64,000 bases of DNA from Podospora bellae-mahoneyi (Eukaryota; Ascomycota; Sordariomycetes; Sordariales; Podosporaceae), in contig NC_085886.1 in assembly GCF_035222275.1 (NCBI RefSeq), positions 1,674,001 to 1,738,000 of the forward strand, read 5' to 3'. A model generated the notes under the pieces. It was not told the origin of the DNA and ran no database searches. It worked only from the letters and a program-made list of their open reading frames with translations. Positions 21,847 to 34,023 of this stretch are shown in pieces. How positions within the stretch are numbered: the first letter of the stretch is position 1; each line of letters opens with the position of its first letter. Position numbers and translations under genes: made by a program.

Positions 21847-23816
21847 CTTGTCTGTTTGTCTGCTGTTGTGTGAAGCCGGTGGTGTAAAGTGAAGCAAAGC
21901 GCTATCTATCGCCCGCCAGCACCGGGATACGTAATGTTGGGAATGTGTGTCGTCGGGGTTAGGGGACCGATATGGGAGGGTTGAGTGTTCGGCCTTTCTC
22001 TGGGTGGGCAAGGAATCTGGAAGCGGTGCAGAGGTGGCAGAACGCGGGGGCAGGTGGAGACTCGGGGATGTGTCGTCGGAGCACGGATGAGACCGCCGGC
22101 TGTTGGTTCACTCGGGGGCTCGGTGGGATGTGTTGTTGTTATTGTTTGGTGTCGTCGTAATCGTGGCAGAATTTCCGTTGTTTCTTTGGTAACGGATGGG
22201 ATTGAAGGGGTTGCGGCTGATGATGTCGTTGCAGGACTGAACCAACCGCCAGCGCCTACCCCTGCCACAGCCAGTCGACCGCTGACCGCCCGCGTGGCCT
22301 TGTCCTGAGGCTGGCCTCGGCGAAAAGCTTTCCCGTGCCGGCCGAGGCTAGAGGCCCGCGCTCTCTGAACCTATCAAGATGGTTTAGATGCATATTTGCA
22401 TTATCACTTGGCATGCACTTGTCCGTTTCAGCAATATGAACTGATGTCCCATGGCTTATCTGGATCTTTGAATTGCTGACACCCAGCCACACACAGTCAT
22501 ATCTTCCCATCCTATAATCACATGTGTTCCCGACCTGCAATACCAAAAGCTTTGTATCGGCTTTGTTCAAAATGTCCACTATCCGACTTCGAAACCATTG
22601 ACAGTTCCAAAGTAAAATATGGAAGGTAGGCAACCTGGCTCAGGTCGTATCGTGCCGAGTCAGCGAAACTCGAAGTACAGGCTATCCTTCTAAACGAAGG
22701 AGGCAAGAAGCATAGCGGGCCTCGACCTCATGGAAACACAAGGGTCAAGGTTCATGCAACTGGTGAATGAGCCCGGGATTACGTGGGTACGTATCACAGT
22801 GCGACTTTGACGTGCCGGGCACGAAGCTTGGACATCCCACAAGGGCCCCGAACGGTTGCCGCCACTCGTCCGCGCTCTGGTAGTGGTGGCTGTCAAGTTG
22901 TCAAAGTTACTGCTCGTGCGAGTCCGTTGCTCTGAGCTGTCGGTGAGGGATAAGGAGTCGTCATCGTATCGTCGTGTTCAACACTGCCCATGATAAGGGG
23001 AGGCAGTCTATCGCGGTTACATGAAATCCACCTTTGCAGCCAGCGTCGAACAATGTGCTGCCGCCGTTGGGCTTTTAAAAGGCCAAGAAGGACGGCAGCG
23101 GAGAAGCAGAAGAGCACTTGCCGTTCATGGGTGTCCCAGACAGGGTTCCAGGGTTGTCTCGAGCGGATGTGCCTTCCTTGCAACTCAACTTTGGGTCCAC
23201 CGCTCTTTGCTTAGGCCGAGAGATCTGAATGCTCCTTTGCTCCTTGCTCCTTGCTCCTTGCTCCTTGCTCCTTGCTCCTTGCTCCTTGCTCCTTGCTCCT
23301 GGACGGTCCACAGGTGCTGCTTCTGCTTCGGATCCAGAATTAATGGACCCTTCTCACCCATTTTCCCCTCTGTCCGATTCACCAAGCGCTGCCAGATCTC
23401 CAAGCGACATGTGGTGTTCGTAATCCATAATAAGAAAGAAGGACACCTCTCTCTCTCCCCAGCCTGCCTTTGTTACTCCTACCTTCAGCCTCCCGTCCTG
23501 AACAATCCCTTACATACGACGAATAGCGACCAACAAGGAAACTTCTCCTGGCTTCTTCCCGCTAGTTGCCGACTGCATATTCGACCGACGCCCCCCGATA
23601 TCGACCTTTGTCACCAGCTGCCTCTATCTCCCGAGTGCATATCGACGAAGCTTCGATAAGCACCATTCAACCTTATATTTCCGGGGTCGAATTACACGTC
23701 GATTGCGAAGGCGGCGTAAGAAGGGCGAATCCCTTACGACCAGCTTTCCCCAACTCCTCCACGGTCCTCTTGACCCCCACAGTCTGCTGCACCGCATCTC
23801 TGCATCAACAGCAATC
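21847..23816. other. Divergent intergenic region, YKT6 / FYVE gene
   Basis: Two kilobases between divergent start codons. The only clear structure is the heptamer tandem repeat at 23231-23300. The last ~350 bases before the FYVE ATG are C/T-rich leader-like DNA. Open frames across the repeat read LLLAPCS-type peptides in several frames and are repeat artefacts. Confidence 0.55.
23231..23300. repeat. Tandem heptamer repeat GCTCCTT
   Basis: Eight perfect GCTCCTT units (23239-23294), a partial ninth, and one imperfect 8-base unit before them. It lies ~520 bp upstream of the FYVE gene, probably in promoter or leader. Because 7 is not a multiple of 3, every frame through it repeats with a period of 7 residues. 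Confidence 0.9.
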
Positions 23817-24810
23817 ATGGCGACCGACTTCATAATGCCCCAGATGCCCATTCAGCAACAACAGCCCCAAGCCCACCACTTTTACTCGCAGCCGCAGCAG
23901 CAGCAGCAGCAGCAGCAACCTTATCGTGCTCAGCAGCACTCTGGCTTTCAGCTGGCTCCGATCGCAACTCCTTATCAGCCTTCCACACAGCACAATACCC
24001 AGGTGTCGCCGCTCAGCACATCCGGCAACTCGCCGACTTCGCCCAAGAACTACATGACGCGCCAAATCCGGCCGCTCTACGTACCGGCTGTGCTGCGCCC
24101 GACCGAGTTTCCATCCAAGGTTCCGGCGCGACCAAAGTCGGAGCATGAGCCTGAGTCTCCTGAGGAGGAACCATTGCGTCACAGCAACAGCTTCATGAGC
24201 CTTGGTGGGTTGAGCGGAGGGTTGAGCGCGTCATTGGGTTTGACCAGACGGTCTACTGGCGATAGCGCCAAATACGTCGATGGAACTTGGAATCTGGACC
24301 TCTTTCCCAATCCGACTGGCACCCCCACCCGGAAACATTGGAAGGTATGCGGCACCCATTCATTGGACCTTTTGCGCACCTGAGATGATTCTAACATTGT
24401 TCCTGCAGTTGGACCAGGACGCACTTATCTGTGATCACGCGACCTGCAAAAAGTCCTTCAACACGTTCACCAGAAGACATCACTGCCGGCGCTGCGGCAA
24501 CATCTTCTGCGGCGCTCACAGCGACTATCAAATCCCCCTTGATCAGGACGCCAACTACAACCCTCGTGGAGTTCCCAGCCGCGCCTGCGCTCACTGCTTC
24601 AACCAGTTTAGGGCATGGCGCAGTCGTGCAAACAGCCAGTCCTCCAGCAAGGGTTCATCTGATGGAGGCAACGCTCCCGAGACACCCGTCACCCCTACCG
24701 CCGCTGCCCCAGTCGCCGCTATCGCTCCTGGCCTGATGAGGCCCCTTCAAGCTCGCGTGGCCGAGGTGGCACACAGTGTTCCCAGAGACTGGAATTGGAG
24801 CACCTTTTAA
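23817..24810 (+). CDS. FYVE zinc-finger protein
   Basis: Two exons, join(23817..24344, 24409..24810), 309 aa. The intron is 64 nt (GTATGC donor, CTAAC branch, TGCAG acceptor, phase 0). The first ~60 residues are Gln-rich, with a polyglutamine run coded by CAG repeats near 23895-23918. The middle part is Ser/Pro-rich with SPTSPK and ESPEEEP phospho-site-like runs. The second exon is a FYVE domain of about 75 residues, with the paired cysteines CDHATC, the signature RRHHCRRCG, C-G-A-H, and CAHC. FYVE domains bind phosphatidylinositol 3-phosphate on endosomes. No RING, VHS or kinase domain is present, so it is not Pib1, Vps27 or Fab1. The short C-terminus ends PRDWNWSTF. I assign endosomal membrane binding from the family; the specific role is unknown. 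Confidence 0.88.
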
Positions 24811-26738
24811 ACGAACGGTCTTTTAACCAGTTTATTTCCTTGTTGCGCCACCCAGAGGAAGAGTAATCATGCAAATCGCCGACATGAGAGACGACCACAG
24901 ATTTTACCGTCCACTAGAACAACAACAGAGAACAGTGCACAGCACGAATCATAGAGAACTTTAGACTTTGTGGGATTCGACAAGTAGGAAAGGGAGACAC
25001 GGCATTTGTCTCAGTTACGGAATGGGGGGAGGACCCTAAAGAGATTTTTTCTTTTCCTTCTGTTTTTTTCTATGATATACAGGAGGAAAGATACCCAGTG
25101 GTCGGCGATGCGTCGACACACATATTTTCTTTGTGAGTGAGGGTTTGAGAGATTTTTTTTTCCTTTGAGGTGGTCAGACAGTTTTGAGCATGGCCATTTT
25201 TCTGTTTGCATTTTGTTGCTGTCGTTGTTTTGTCTCGAGCTTTTGGCTTTTTGGCTCATTCTCATGGGAGTTGGCTTTGTATTTTTTTAGCAAGGCGCTC
25301 TAGGAGTTGGCTTGTGTTTTTTTCATTGAAGCATTTTTGTTTGACTGCATTGATTGGGGGTAAATGGGGGATTGCCGGCGTTGTGTTTATTTTACTTTGG
25401 GGTTTTGATGAGCTGAAGAAGAATATGGTGGGTGTGTGTGAAAGTAGTAGTTGTTGGAGTGGTGTGGTCCTGAAAGATTCAGATGTTTTTACTGGTTCTC
25501 TTTAGAATGGAGGCTGGGTGTTAATACAATGTTTTTTTTGAAGGCGCAAAAATCACATTTGGTTGTGGTGTGTGTGTTGTCGTGAGATGCGAATGTGCTC
25601 TATGAAATTGTTGTTTGCGTTGTGGGTGATGGTGCTGAACCCCTCCCGGCGACGACGGCAACACCGGAGATCTCGATCAAAGTGCGGGGAATTTGGGTTG
25701 ATGTAGTCAGTGACTAACCCCTCCTCGGATCTTATCGATTTAGTTATCGTGAAGTAGTACCACCAAAACATGCCGAGACCTGGGTTTTTTTTTTTCCAGC
25801 TTCATATTTTTTGTTGTGTGTTGTATTCCGACTCATATATCAAATCTTCATCCGATCTTTGGTGTTTTGGTCTGTTGTTGGGGTGGTTTTCGATGTCATA
25901 CACACATCTTGATTACAGTAAGAAAAGTGAGCCCCAACATATTACACTGATGAGCTGTATGTATGTACGGAGTAAGATGCAAATATATACCGTACTCAGA
26001 TCCTCCTCCGAACATTCCGGTCCCGAGTCTCCCGAGTATTCTATATGTCCCTCAGAGAGTACATAATTCACTTGCCAGAAGCGGTCAGAAGATATTGTGC
26101 CTACTTCCCCTACCCTCTCGTGGTCAACCATCAATTTCTCTTCGTCACGAACGCCAGATGTTTCCCACAAGTCAATCGAACCAGGTATGTTTTTTTATAA
26201 TTCTTTATTTCTTCCAAATATTGCCTCCCTTGATGCCTTCCTTCCCTTAAAAATTCCCAGTGTTCCCTTTTCTCTTTTGAAACCCAGTGTCAGAAGCATT
26301 CTTCTATCTTTCTCTCTTAAAAGAACTCCAAAAGGAGAAAGCATGAATGATCCCAAAACCCCAATGAATGAGAGACCGAAAAGAGGGCTAATATATACAA
26401 AGTTGAGAAATGAGCCGAAGCTCATCTCCAATACCCAAAAAGAAAAGTCGCTAAAAATTCCCGACCCAACACCGGTTTAAATGCTTTCGTTTTGTCGTTG
26501 TCTCCTTTCTTTTTCCCTTTTCCCTTTTTTGTTCTCGTCTTGTCTATGTTCTTATGGCAGAGTGAAGCACGATTCTAGCCGCCCAAGACATACACCGCTT
26601 CGCTATGCTGGATGAAAACACTCTTCTTTCAAGTGAAGATCAAAAGATATGTTTGCTCCAAATGTGGCATGGCTACAAGGCACTTGTGAACCATGCCGAC
26701 AAGCTCTATTCATCTCGTCGTACTCCATCAAAAACAAA
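24811..26738. other. Convergent 3' intergenic region, T-rich
   Basis: 1.9 kb between the 3' ends of the FYVE gene (plus) and the elongase gene (minus). It is rich in T on the plus strand with many T5-T9 runs, as expected for fungal 3' UTRs and terminators. No RNA gene or coding signal was recognised. Confidence 0.55.
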
Positions 26739-28106
26739 CTAGTTTCTGTTGCGGAGGACACGACCGTTCTTGCCCTTCTTGACAGCACCCTCGTTGCTCT
26801 CGCCATAGACCTCACGCTCAACGCTCTTGGCAGCCTCCCAGCCGGCCTTCTCGGCAATGGCGACGCTGTTGCTAAGGCGTCTGTTCTTGACGTTCTTGGC
26901 GGGGGCGTTGCTGCGGCGGAGGTAGCTCTCGATGAAGAAAGAGACGAAGAGGTAGGTCAGGGGGGTGAGGTAGAACACGTTGAGCCAGATGGCAAAGGTG
27001 GTGCCGCTGGAGGTGATGCAAGGGGTGACCTGGCGGCCGAAAGAGTTCTTGATGCTGCCAACAAGACTGGCGGAGGCGTTGGCGGCGGCAGAAGCGCTAG
27101 CAGCGGCGGAGGAAGCAGAGACAGACTCGCCAGCCATGACGGGGATGGTGTAGTAGATGAAAGAGTGGATCATCGCACCGGAACCACCCACGAGGAACTG
27201 GGTGATCTGCATCGAGGTAAGAGAGCGCTTGATGAACATTGGGACGCGGATATTGAAAGCGGTGACAGTGTAGTAGGTGTACTAGAATACGGTCAGTTTT
27301 CCTGTTCGTTTTCTGTCATGTTTTGGAGTGAAGCTTACCATCATGGCGTGGATGAAGGAGTTGAAGAACACGAAGATCCAAATAGGAACCGACATGTAAC
27401 GCATACCAGCCCACATGCACATCATGGCACCAGCGTGGTGATAGGTCTGGAGGGTCGAGCTGAGCTTGCCCTTGGCGAGGATGATGAGGGTGTCAAAGAC
27501 CTCGTAGAACTTGCTGAGGTAGAACAACCAGCCGTAGAAAGCAAGACCCTCATTCCACATGCGACCGGCAGCATAACGGCTGGGCTCAGCGCTGGCGACC
27601 ATGACGCCGTCAGCGGTGAAGGTCTGCCAGGAGCCAGCGGCCTCGTCCCAGAAGATAGCGTTACCGGCACCACTTTCGCCGTTGATCTGGCACATGGAGT
27701 CGAGAAAGCCAGAGACGCCAGTAGGGCCCAGAGGGCTGACAACAGTGCGGCGGAGAGCGTTGAACATACCCCACCAGGTCCAGGCGGAGTAGACGGCGAG
27801 GAAGATGTTGTGGGCGATCACGAACCACTTGAAGGGAAGGGTCTTGCTGATGCCCCAGGGCTTCTTGCCCGTGGACTTGTTGTAGGCATTGAGGAGCTTG
27901 GCCGAGACGGCATAGACGGCGGCGATGGTGAGAGGGACCTTGGGGTCGAGGACGGCCTGGTAGATGTGGTCGGGGATCTCGAAGGGAGGAGCAAAAGAGG
28001 TGGTGCCGGGTGGTGGTGGGGGAATGAAGCCGGCGTCTGCTGGGGGAGGGAACTTGAAGAGGGACCAGTCAGGCAGGCCCAGGGCAGCGGAGTCGAAGGA
28101 GATCAT
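26739..28106 (-). CDS. ELO-family very-long-chain fatty acid elongase
   Basis: Two exons, complement(26739..27281, 27339..28106), 436 aa. The intron is 57 nt (GTAAGC donor, TTCTAG acceptor, phase 0); read through, it stops in frame. ELO proteins are ER multi-pass 3-ketoacyl-CoA synthases that add two carbons to fatty acyl-CoAs from malonyl-CoA. Family marks are KFYEVFDTLIILAKGK, the catalytic box as LQTYHHAGAMM at residues ~219-229, and the later FNSFIHAMM-YTYYTV segment that crosses the splice junction. About seven hydrophobic spans are visible. The catalytic box has Gln220 where most ELO enzymes have His (HxxHH), a form seen in some polyunsaturated and algal C18 elongases. The C-terminus is Lys/Arg/Asn-rich, which suits ER retention. 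An insert rich in Ala and Ser (near residues 315-330) sits between the last spans. Substrate chain length cannot be read from the sequence. Confidence 0.9.
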
Positions 28107-31100
28107 TGTGGGCGTCAGTTGATGTGTCTGGTGAACTGACAAAAAAGAGGAATCGAGTGATGGTGAGTAGTTGGAGTGAGGGAGAACACGCGGCGGGCGG
28201 GCGGTTCGTTTTGTTACCCACGACTGCTTGCTGTTGCTATGCTTTTCCCAACGTTTTTTTGCGATCCCGCCAATCTGCACGTCACACTGACAGGGGTCCT
28301 TACACCCAGCGGGGACCACTTTATGAAAGCGGAAGAAAAAAAGACAGGAGCAGCACGAGTCGAGAACCCCCAGCTGGTGCGATAGGAAGAGAGAAGAGAG
28401 GAGTGCCGGGAAAGAGCTCGGGATTTCCCTTGTTTATCATTATGTTCAATTTTTTTTTTTGGCTTTCACTTTCTGACCTAGGCCGCCCTGGGTTGGCATT
28501 CAGCTCCAGCTGGGAAAGGGAGAGCCAGCCAACAACAGATCGGTCATCAAGGGTCTCACATCTTGACTGAAGAATGTCGCCCTGCCGCAAGCCAAAGGGG
28601 GACCCAGCGAGCCAGCGGCACGCAAACTGGCACTGCAGAATGTCACCTTGAGAACCTAAGGCACTAGCGCTTCAGGGTCCCAAGGGTCTGGAGATGCCCG
28701 AGAAACTCAAAAAATGGAGAGGCCGGTGGCGGCGAAGACTACGAACGACAGGCGCTCATCCCGCCAAACCCAGCGATGCGATGGCAATTTGCAATGACAA
28801 GTGAAGGTTCGGATGATGCGGATCTGGACAGTGGAGGCAAGATCGAGCAGGCGCCGAGGGACAAGTGGAGTGAATCTCGAGCCCGGGCTCGATCCGGCCT
28901 CCTGGCACGCTTTCCCTTCAAGGCTCTAGCCGACTGCGAGCCGAAAAAGCGGGTGCTTCCAGACGAACGAGATGCCGCCGACCAGACATCCCGGACATTG
29001 ATGTCCACAAAAGATGTGGTACGATAAGATACTGACCGATCACATGTGATTTTGGACCCTTGTGGATGGGATGAAGCTGGAAAAGTCGCGATGCGAGTCT
29101 GGAAGACTTTCTCATCAGGGTTCTCTTGTGTTGCCATCCCGCCAATTTGTGCCAGATGTATCTGCCGAGGTGCCTATTGCGCACGTTCTATTCGTCAATT
29201 CAATTCAACAAAAACTACAAAGACAGGCCGCCATTTGACCGCCCTCCTCCCCACTCATCCCCAACACTTGCTGCAGGAGCGCACAACAGTCTTTCCCGCA
29301 CGCTTTTCCGGGGCTCTGCATGGGCGCCCACTGCATACGCAAGTGTCAAGGGCGGCGGCGAATCCCTTGGCGCGTTTTTCGTTTGAGATGGAATCCCGTC
29401 CGTCCGCGAAAAGCTTCATCAGATGTCAAACTTTGGGACAACCCACGCCACGAACCAGTTCATGAGTCGCGCCTTTCACCAAATCCGTAGTCCGTACACG
29501 AACATCGAGGTCGAGGTGTTACGGTCATAAGAAAACACCGGCAGTTGTGCTGGTGGCACCAATATGGAAGACACTGATGAGAATAGCACAGAAAACACTG
29601 GGTTTGCAGATCTCTCTGGGTTGATTCAGCGCCGCCACTTACACAATCAACGACCATTGCGATCAGCAAGCGGGGGATCTTCCATCAGACGTCTGCCAGA
29701 AAAGGCACGGTCAAAGGCAAACTATGAGATAATAGCGGCTCCGTGACAGCACTGGCCGGTGGCCCGGACATTGAAACCGATCTCTGGGTCTCCATATCCG
29801 GCGCCGTCTTTGACCGACTTCCGTTGTTGAAGTCCTCGTTATCTTATCCTGCTCCACATTCGGGCCGGCCCCACGCTGTTCTGACCGATGTCTTTACTAG
29901 TCTATCGACGAACATTGAGGCCTTCCATTCCAGGTGTGCCGAAAACCGATGTTATGTCACAGATGACAATATCATCTTGATGCGGAGTTGGCACTTATCA
30001 GCAGTCCATTGAGGCTCATCAGCCATTGTTCTGTGTTGGATACCTATTCGTTTGCATCATATCCCTCCGTCCGGTAGTGTACATGAGAAGGCAAGAGGAC
30101 GCACCAACGGACGCACGAACGTAGAGCAACGGCGCTTCCACTTCTGGATCTCTAATTTGCAATGTCAAGGCACCCCTCAGACTTGCTGTCAAAATGTTGT
30201 GTGCGTGGTGTCTCGAGCTGTGTTTGAGAGTCTGATCATGAAACCCTATCTGCGTGTAATTCCTGCGTTCTGATTGGTCCAACCTCAGGGTCTGAGTCGT
30301 AAAACGGCAGGTGCTGGTCTGTGCAGCCATCATGGTCACTTCCTTTGAACTTTAGCTGATGGCGAAAGAACACAAGAGGTTCCAGGTTGGTACAGTGCTG
30401 CTCAAATGATGAAAAGGCTCCGTCCGGGCTACGGGACACGAGGCGAGTATTCGACTTATCAAGTTTACATATACGACTTTGAGCTGGAGGTCTATGATAT
30501 TCAAGTTAAAATCTTGTGGCAAACGCGCGCCTTCACACAACTGAATCATCGACCTGCGCATACAAGACACTGAATTGTCTCACCACTATCATGCTCTGAT
30601 CGATTTAATACTGACTGGCATCTTATCAGTTTCGCCAAGACTCGTTTCAAGCTCAACTGCAGCACGCCGCCACCCCAGCCAAGCCTATTCTCATACTAAA
30701 CACCATGTGTTTCTCTAACCACCACACTGAGCTTGTCGTCTGGTGGTCTGACTTCTGAGAGAAGGAGATATTTGCAGTGTCCACTCGCGCTCTTCAACCT
30801 CGTCCTCCATTTGGCATCTGAGAGTCATGAAGTTGGGCACCACAATGACGCAGTTCTCCGAGCTGAGATAGTTGATACGCTTATAAGTATATATTCCCAA
30901 TACGAATACGATTTTCCTTGTTTAACCCCAAGCTTGTCGAGATACTCACACATTGCCTCCATATTGCCAGACGGTTGGCTGTTCACCTTATCCCAGCTTG
31001 CTTGGGTACAGACGCCCATGTGGCTGCTACTCTATTCTCTCATACGCCCCTTTGATAGGACGCTCCTGAATTGCCAAAAGGCATTGCTTCATTTCATATT

Positions 31101-31121
31101 ACTTTGTAATTAATTCTCAAC
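28107..31121. other. Divergent intergenic region, 3 kb
   Basis: This separates the elongase gene (minus) from the secreted-protein gene (plus). The first ~300 bases should be elongase promoter and leader. All frames are below 160 codons and have no recognisable domain. No tRNA or repeat was found. Confidence 0.5.
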
Positions 31122-32740
31122 ATGCATTTTCGACAAACACTCACAGCCCTGACAGGCTTGGTTTCTTCAGTGGTAGGAGGTAAGTCTTCCAAGCCCTGTA
31201 CTTGTTCAAGTTCACTTGCTGACAGATAACAACAGCGCCAGCCCCTATTGACCGCAGCACAACGTCAGGGGGGAAGCTCAAGAACGCTACCAACGATGAG
31301 AAGCGATCTCTTTTTGACACCATTCTTCCTCCCCTCGGGAACCACAACATCATCCTTCCTGGGGCAGGTCTCAATGTTCTCATTGGCAGCGCCATCAGCC
31401 AACTTGCTCGGATTGCTGAGCTAGAGCTGGCGGCGCTGATCGGATCACAATTCGCCTTGGCTATTCAGCTTGAGACAATCAAAACCAACATTCGTATCAA
31501 TCATTTCAGGGCCCAGTTCCCACACGTGGTATGTTCTCTTCGGTACTACTCAAGTGTGCTACTAACTTCTTCCCCCCAGAACTGCGTCATTATTTGTGTA
31601 ACAAATGTTCTAGATCAACGAGATCCAAGCAACATCAACAACCGCTACCTTCTCAACCAGCTCCGTATTGACAACGGCTTCCCAGACAAGGAGCTACTGA
31701 TCATGGTCACCGACTCCCAGCAAATGACCATTGTTCCTACCCCCACACCAGTGACGGACTTTTCCCAGAACCCAGTCAACTCTGTCATTCCAGACCTAAA
31801 CCTCAGTCCAATCATCATCAACAACAACAACTTCACACAAGCAGACACCCTTTCCTCCTCTCTAACTGACACCACCGCTTCCCTCGAATCAGAATCAACC
31901 CTCTTCCCCACGACCACCACCTTCCCAGACAACACAAACAACGCAGCCCAACCGACCTCTTCCCCCATCTCCCCCAGTCCCACTCAACAACCAACCTCCT
32001 CCCTCGATCTCGGCTCTTTGATCCAGCCTACCCCCTCACTTCAACCCCGTGGCAACTCCCCTCGCCAGATCAACCTCGTCAACCTCCCAGCAGACCTCTC
32101 CTCCCTCCCCAACAACGACAACCTCGATTTCACCCACCTCCTGAACCAATCCCTCCTCCTCCCCTTCGGCATCACTGCCCCGACGTTCGGGTCATCGCTA
32201 GGTTTGGTGCTGGCAGACCCAGCAGCTATTATTTTGCCAGGGCAAAAGGAAATATTTGTCGACACGCTGGCTAGTCTGCAGGGTAACTGCCTTGCTTTGC
32301 AGTTGGGCCTGGGGAATACGGGACTAGGTCTGGGGGGGGTAGGGTTTGATGGGCAGCTGTTTGGGAGTTTGGAGGAGTTGATTCAGGCGGGAGTGAGGGG
32401 GTTGGTCGGTGGTGGTGGTGGTGGTGGGTTGAATCTGGGACAGCCGGTGATTCCGCCGGGGGTTATTGCTGCGAATCCGGATTTGGGTGATGAGGGGGGT
32501 GTTGATTTGGTTACGACTGTTACGGAGGAGCTGGGCTCGCCTGAGACTGACACGGCTACGTTGACGGATGTTTTGACGGGTACAACAACTACAGCGGAGG
32601 ATGTGGCGACAGGGACGGATACTGCTACTGTTACGGATGGGCCGACGGCCACTGAGACGGGTGTTGCTACGTCGACGGGGGGTGAGGTTGAGGAGACTGC
32701 TTTTGCTCAGGCTAGGGTCAGCAGGAGGAGGAGGGCATAG
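31122..32740 (+). CDS. Secreted Thr/Ser/Pro-rich protein, unknown function
   Basis: Three exons, join(31122..31179, 31236..31528, 31580..32740), 503 aa. Exon 1 encodes a signal peptide (MHFRQTLTALTGLVSSVVGG) and ends at a GTAAGT donor. The first intron is 56 nt (CTGAC branch, ACAG acceptor). The second is 51 nt (GTATGT donor, CTAAC branch, CCCAG acceptor, phase 0). The N-terminal ~120 residues form a folded-looking region with two cysteines (NCVIICVTNVLD) and a QLRIDNGFPDKELLI run. Then come ~80 residues rich in Thr, Ser, Pro and Asn, a stretch with GLGNTGLGLGGVGFDG and a Gly run, and a Thr/Asp/Glu-rich tail ending VSRRRRA. There is no GPI signal because the C-terminus is basic. I do not recognise the family. 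It could be a cell-wall or apoplast protein. Confidence 0.72.
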
Positions 32741-34023
32741 ATTATGTAGGGCTTTTTCTGTTCAAGGTGTGTTTATGAGTCCGTGATATGACGAGATTTC
32801 GGCGTTGGGGTGGGCTTGTGGGTTGTCTGGCTTCAGTTGACCAGATTGTACATATCGTCATTCTTTTGAATATAATTATGGAATTTACTTATCCGCTTTA
32901 CCTTTGCATTACTCTTGGATGTCTCTTTCACGTTGTATATAAGGCACATGATGCGCGTATGTAAGATCCTGTTGGATAGAAATGCCCCAAGATGAATGGT
33001 AAAGTCTTCTTGAGGCATATGCTTTCTAACCATGATATAGTATCGTGAGATGCAGAAAGATTTCGACGAGATGTGTTTGAGGATATCCGCAGAGGTTGAA
33101 CTGCGAGGCCCTCGTCAAGTTCCAGGAACGCCAAGTACCAAGGTCACAGCTTCCGTGGGTATGATCTAAGGTAGCTCAGTTTCCCTTCAACAGGACGTTG
33201 TGTTGTTCACGTTGGTCTTCATATCGAATGAATTAACTGGGAGAAAATCGGCTGGGCTAATAACAATGATGATGATAGAATGAATCCATAATTGGGCAGT
33301 TCTTTCAGGATGTCATCATGTTTGCCAAGACTACCGGACTCGGAGAGAAGCATCTCCTATGTAAGAGGTTACGTAGTTTGAACCAGTTGGGTTTGTTTGT
33401 GCGGCATGATGGCAGGTAAATATCTGTTGAGGAACAACATGTGACGCTTTTTGAAGAGAACCAGCTTACATCATGATACCATCTGAAATCCTCTCTCAGC
33501 CATGAACATGTACCCGGTTTCGGAGGGCATGAGACGAAATGCCACCGCAGAGGGATTTAATGGACTCGCCTGCCGCTCGGATTGCCCCTCAATCGCAACC
33601 CTTTTTCTGCCTCGCGGCCCGTTTGAATCGCAACGGATTGCCCCGCCGTTGCGACTGCGCTGCCTGCCCCCAACCGCCATGGCATGTAAATATTCAACAC
33701 AGACAGGGGGTCCGAGAAACATATTTATCAAGGTGTCACAGTAGACCTCAAAACACCCACCGCTATTCGATAGCAAAACCAATTACGTCTCCATTTACCC
33801 CGGAATCTACTTACAGCTGCCAAGTTTTCTTGTTACCGTACGGTAAGCATTTCCCACATTCAGTGACTCAGGCAGACCCCACCACAAAACCCCGCGCTCA
33901 ATTCGCCTCGCCTCAATTCAAGCTGCCATTGAAGAACCGCAAAAACAACGACACCTGAAGTGTTTCCCCTCTGAATCTCCCCAACGACTGAAGCAAGCAG
34001 TGTTGCCTACGGAACGAATCACC
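32741..34023. other. Intergenic: secreted-protein 3' UTR and ADE12 promoter
   Basis: 1.3 kb between tandem plus-strand genes. The right end is A/C-rich leader DNA typical before fungal ATGs. A TGACTCA element lies at 33864-33870. No coding or RNA feature was recognised. Confidence 0.55.
33864..33870. promoter_or_regulatory. TGACTCA element upstream of ADE12
   Basis: TGACTCA is the Gcn4/CPC1 site and contains TGACTC, the Bas1 site of yeast purine genes. It sits 154 bp before the ADE12 ATG. The heptamer is expected about eight times per 64 kb on both strands and also occurs near 13048 and 15607, so this may be chance. Confidence 0.2.

Noticed and set aside
23075-23423. Open frames with repeated LLLAPCS or KEQGARS peptides
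   Set aside because: They are translations of the heptamer tandem repeat in several frames.
26649-28139. A 496-codon open frame on the plus strand, antisense to the elongase
   Set aside because: It crosses the elongase intron, is low in hydrophobic structure and reads Gly/Val/Glu-rich text typical of an antisense shadow.
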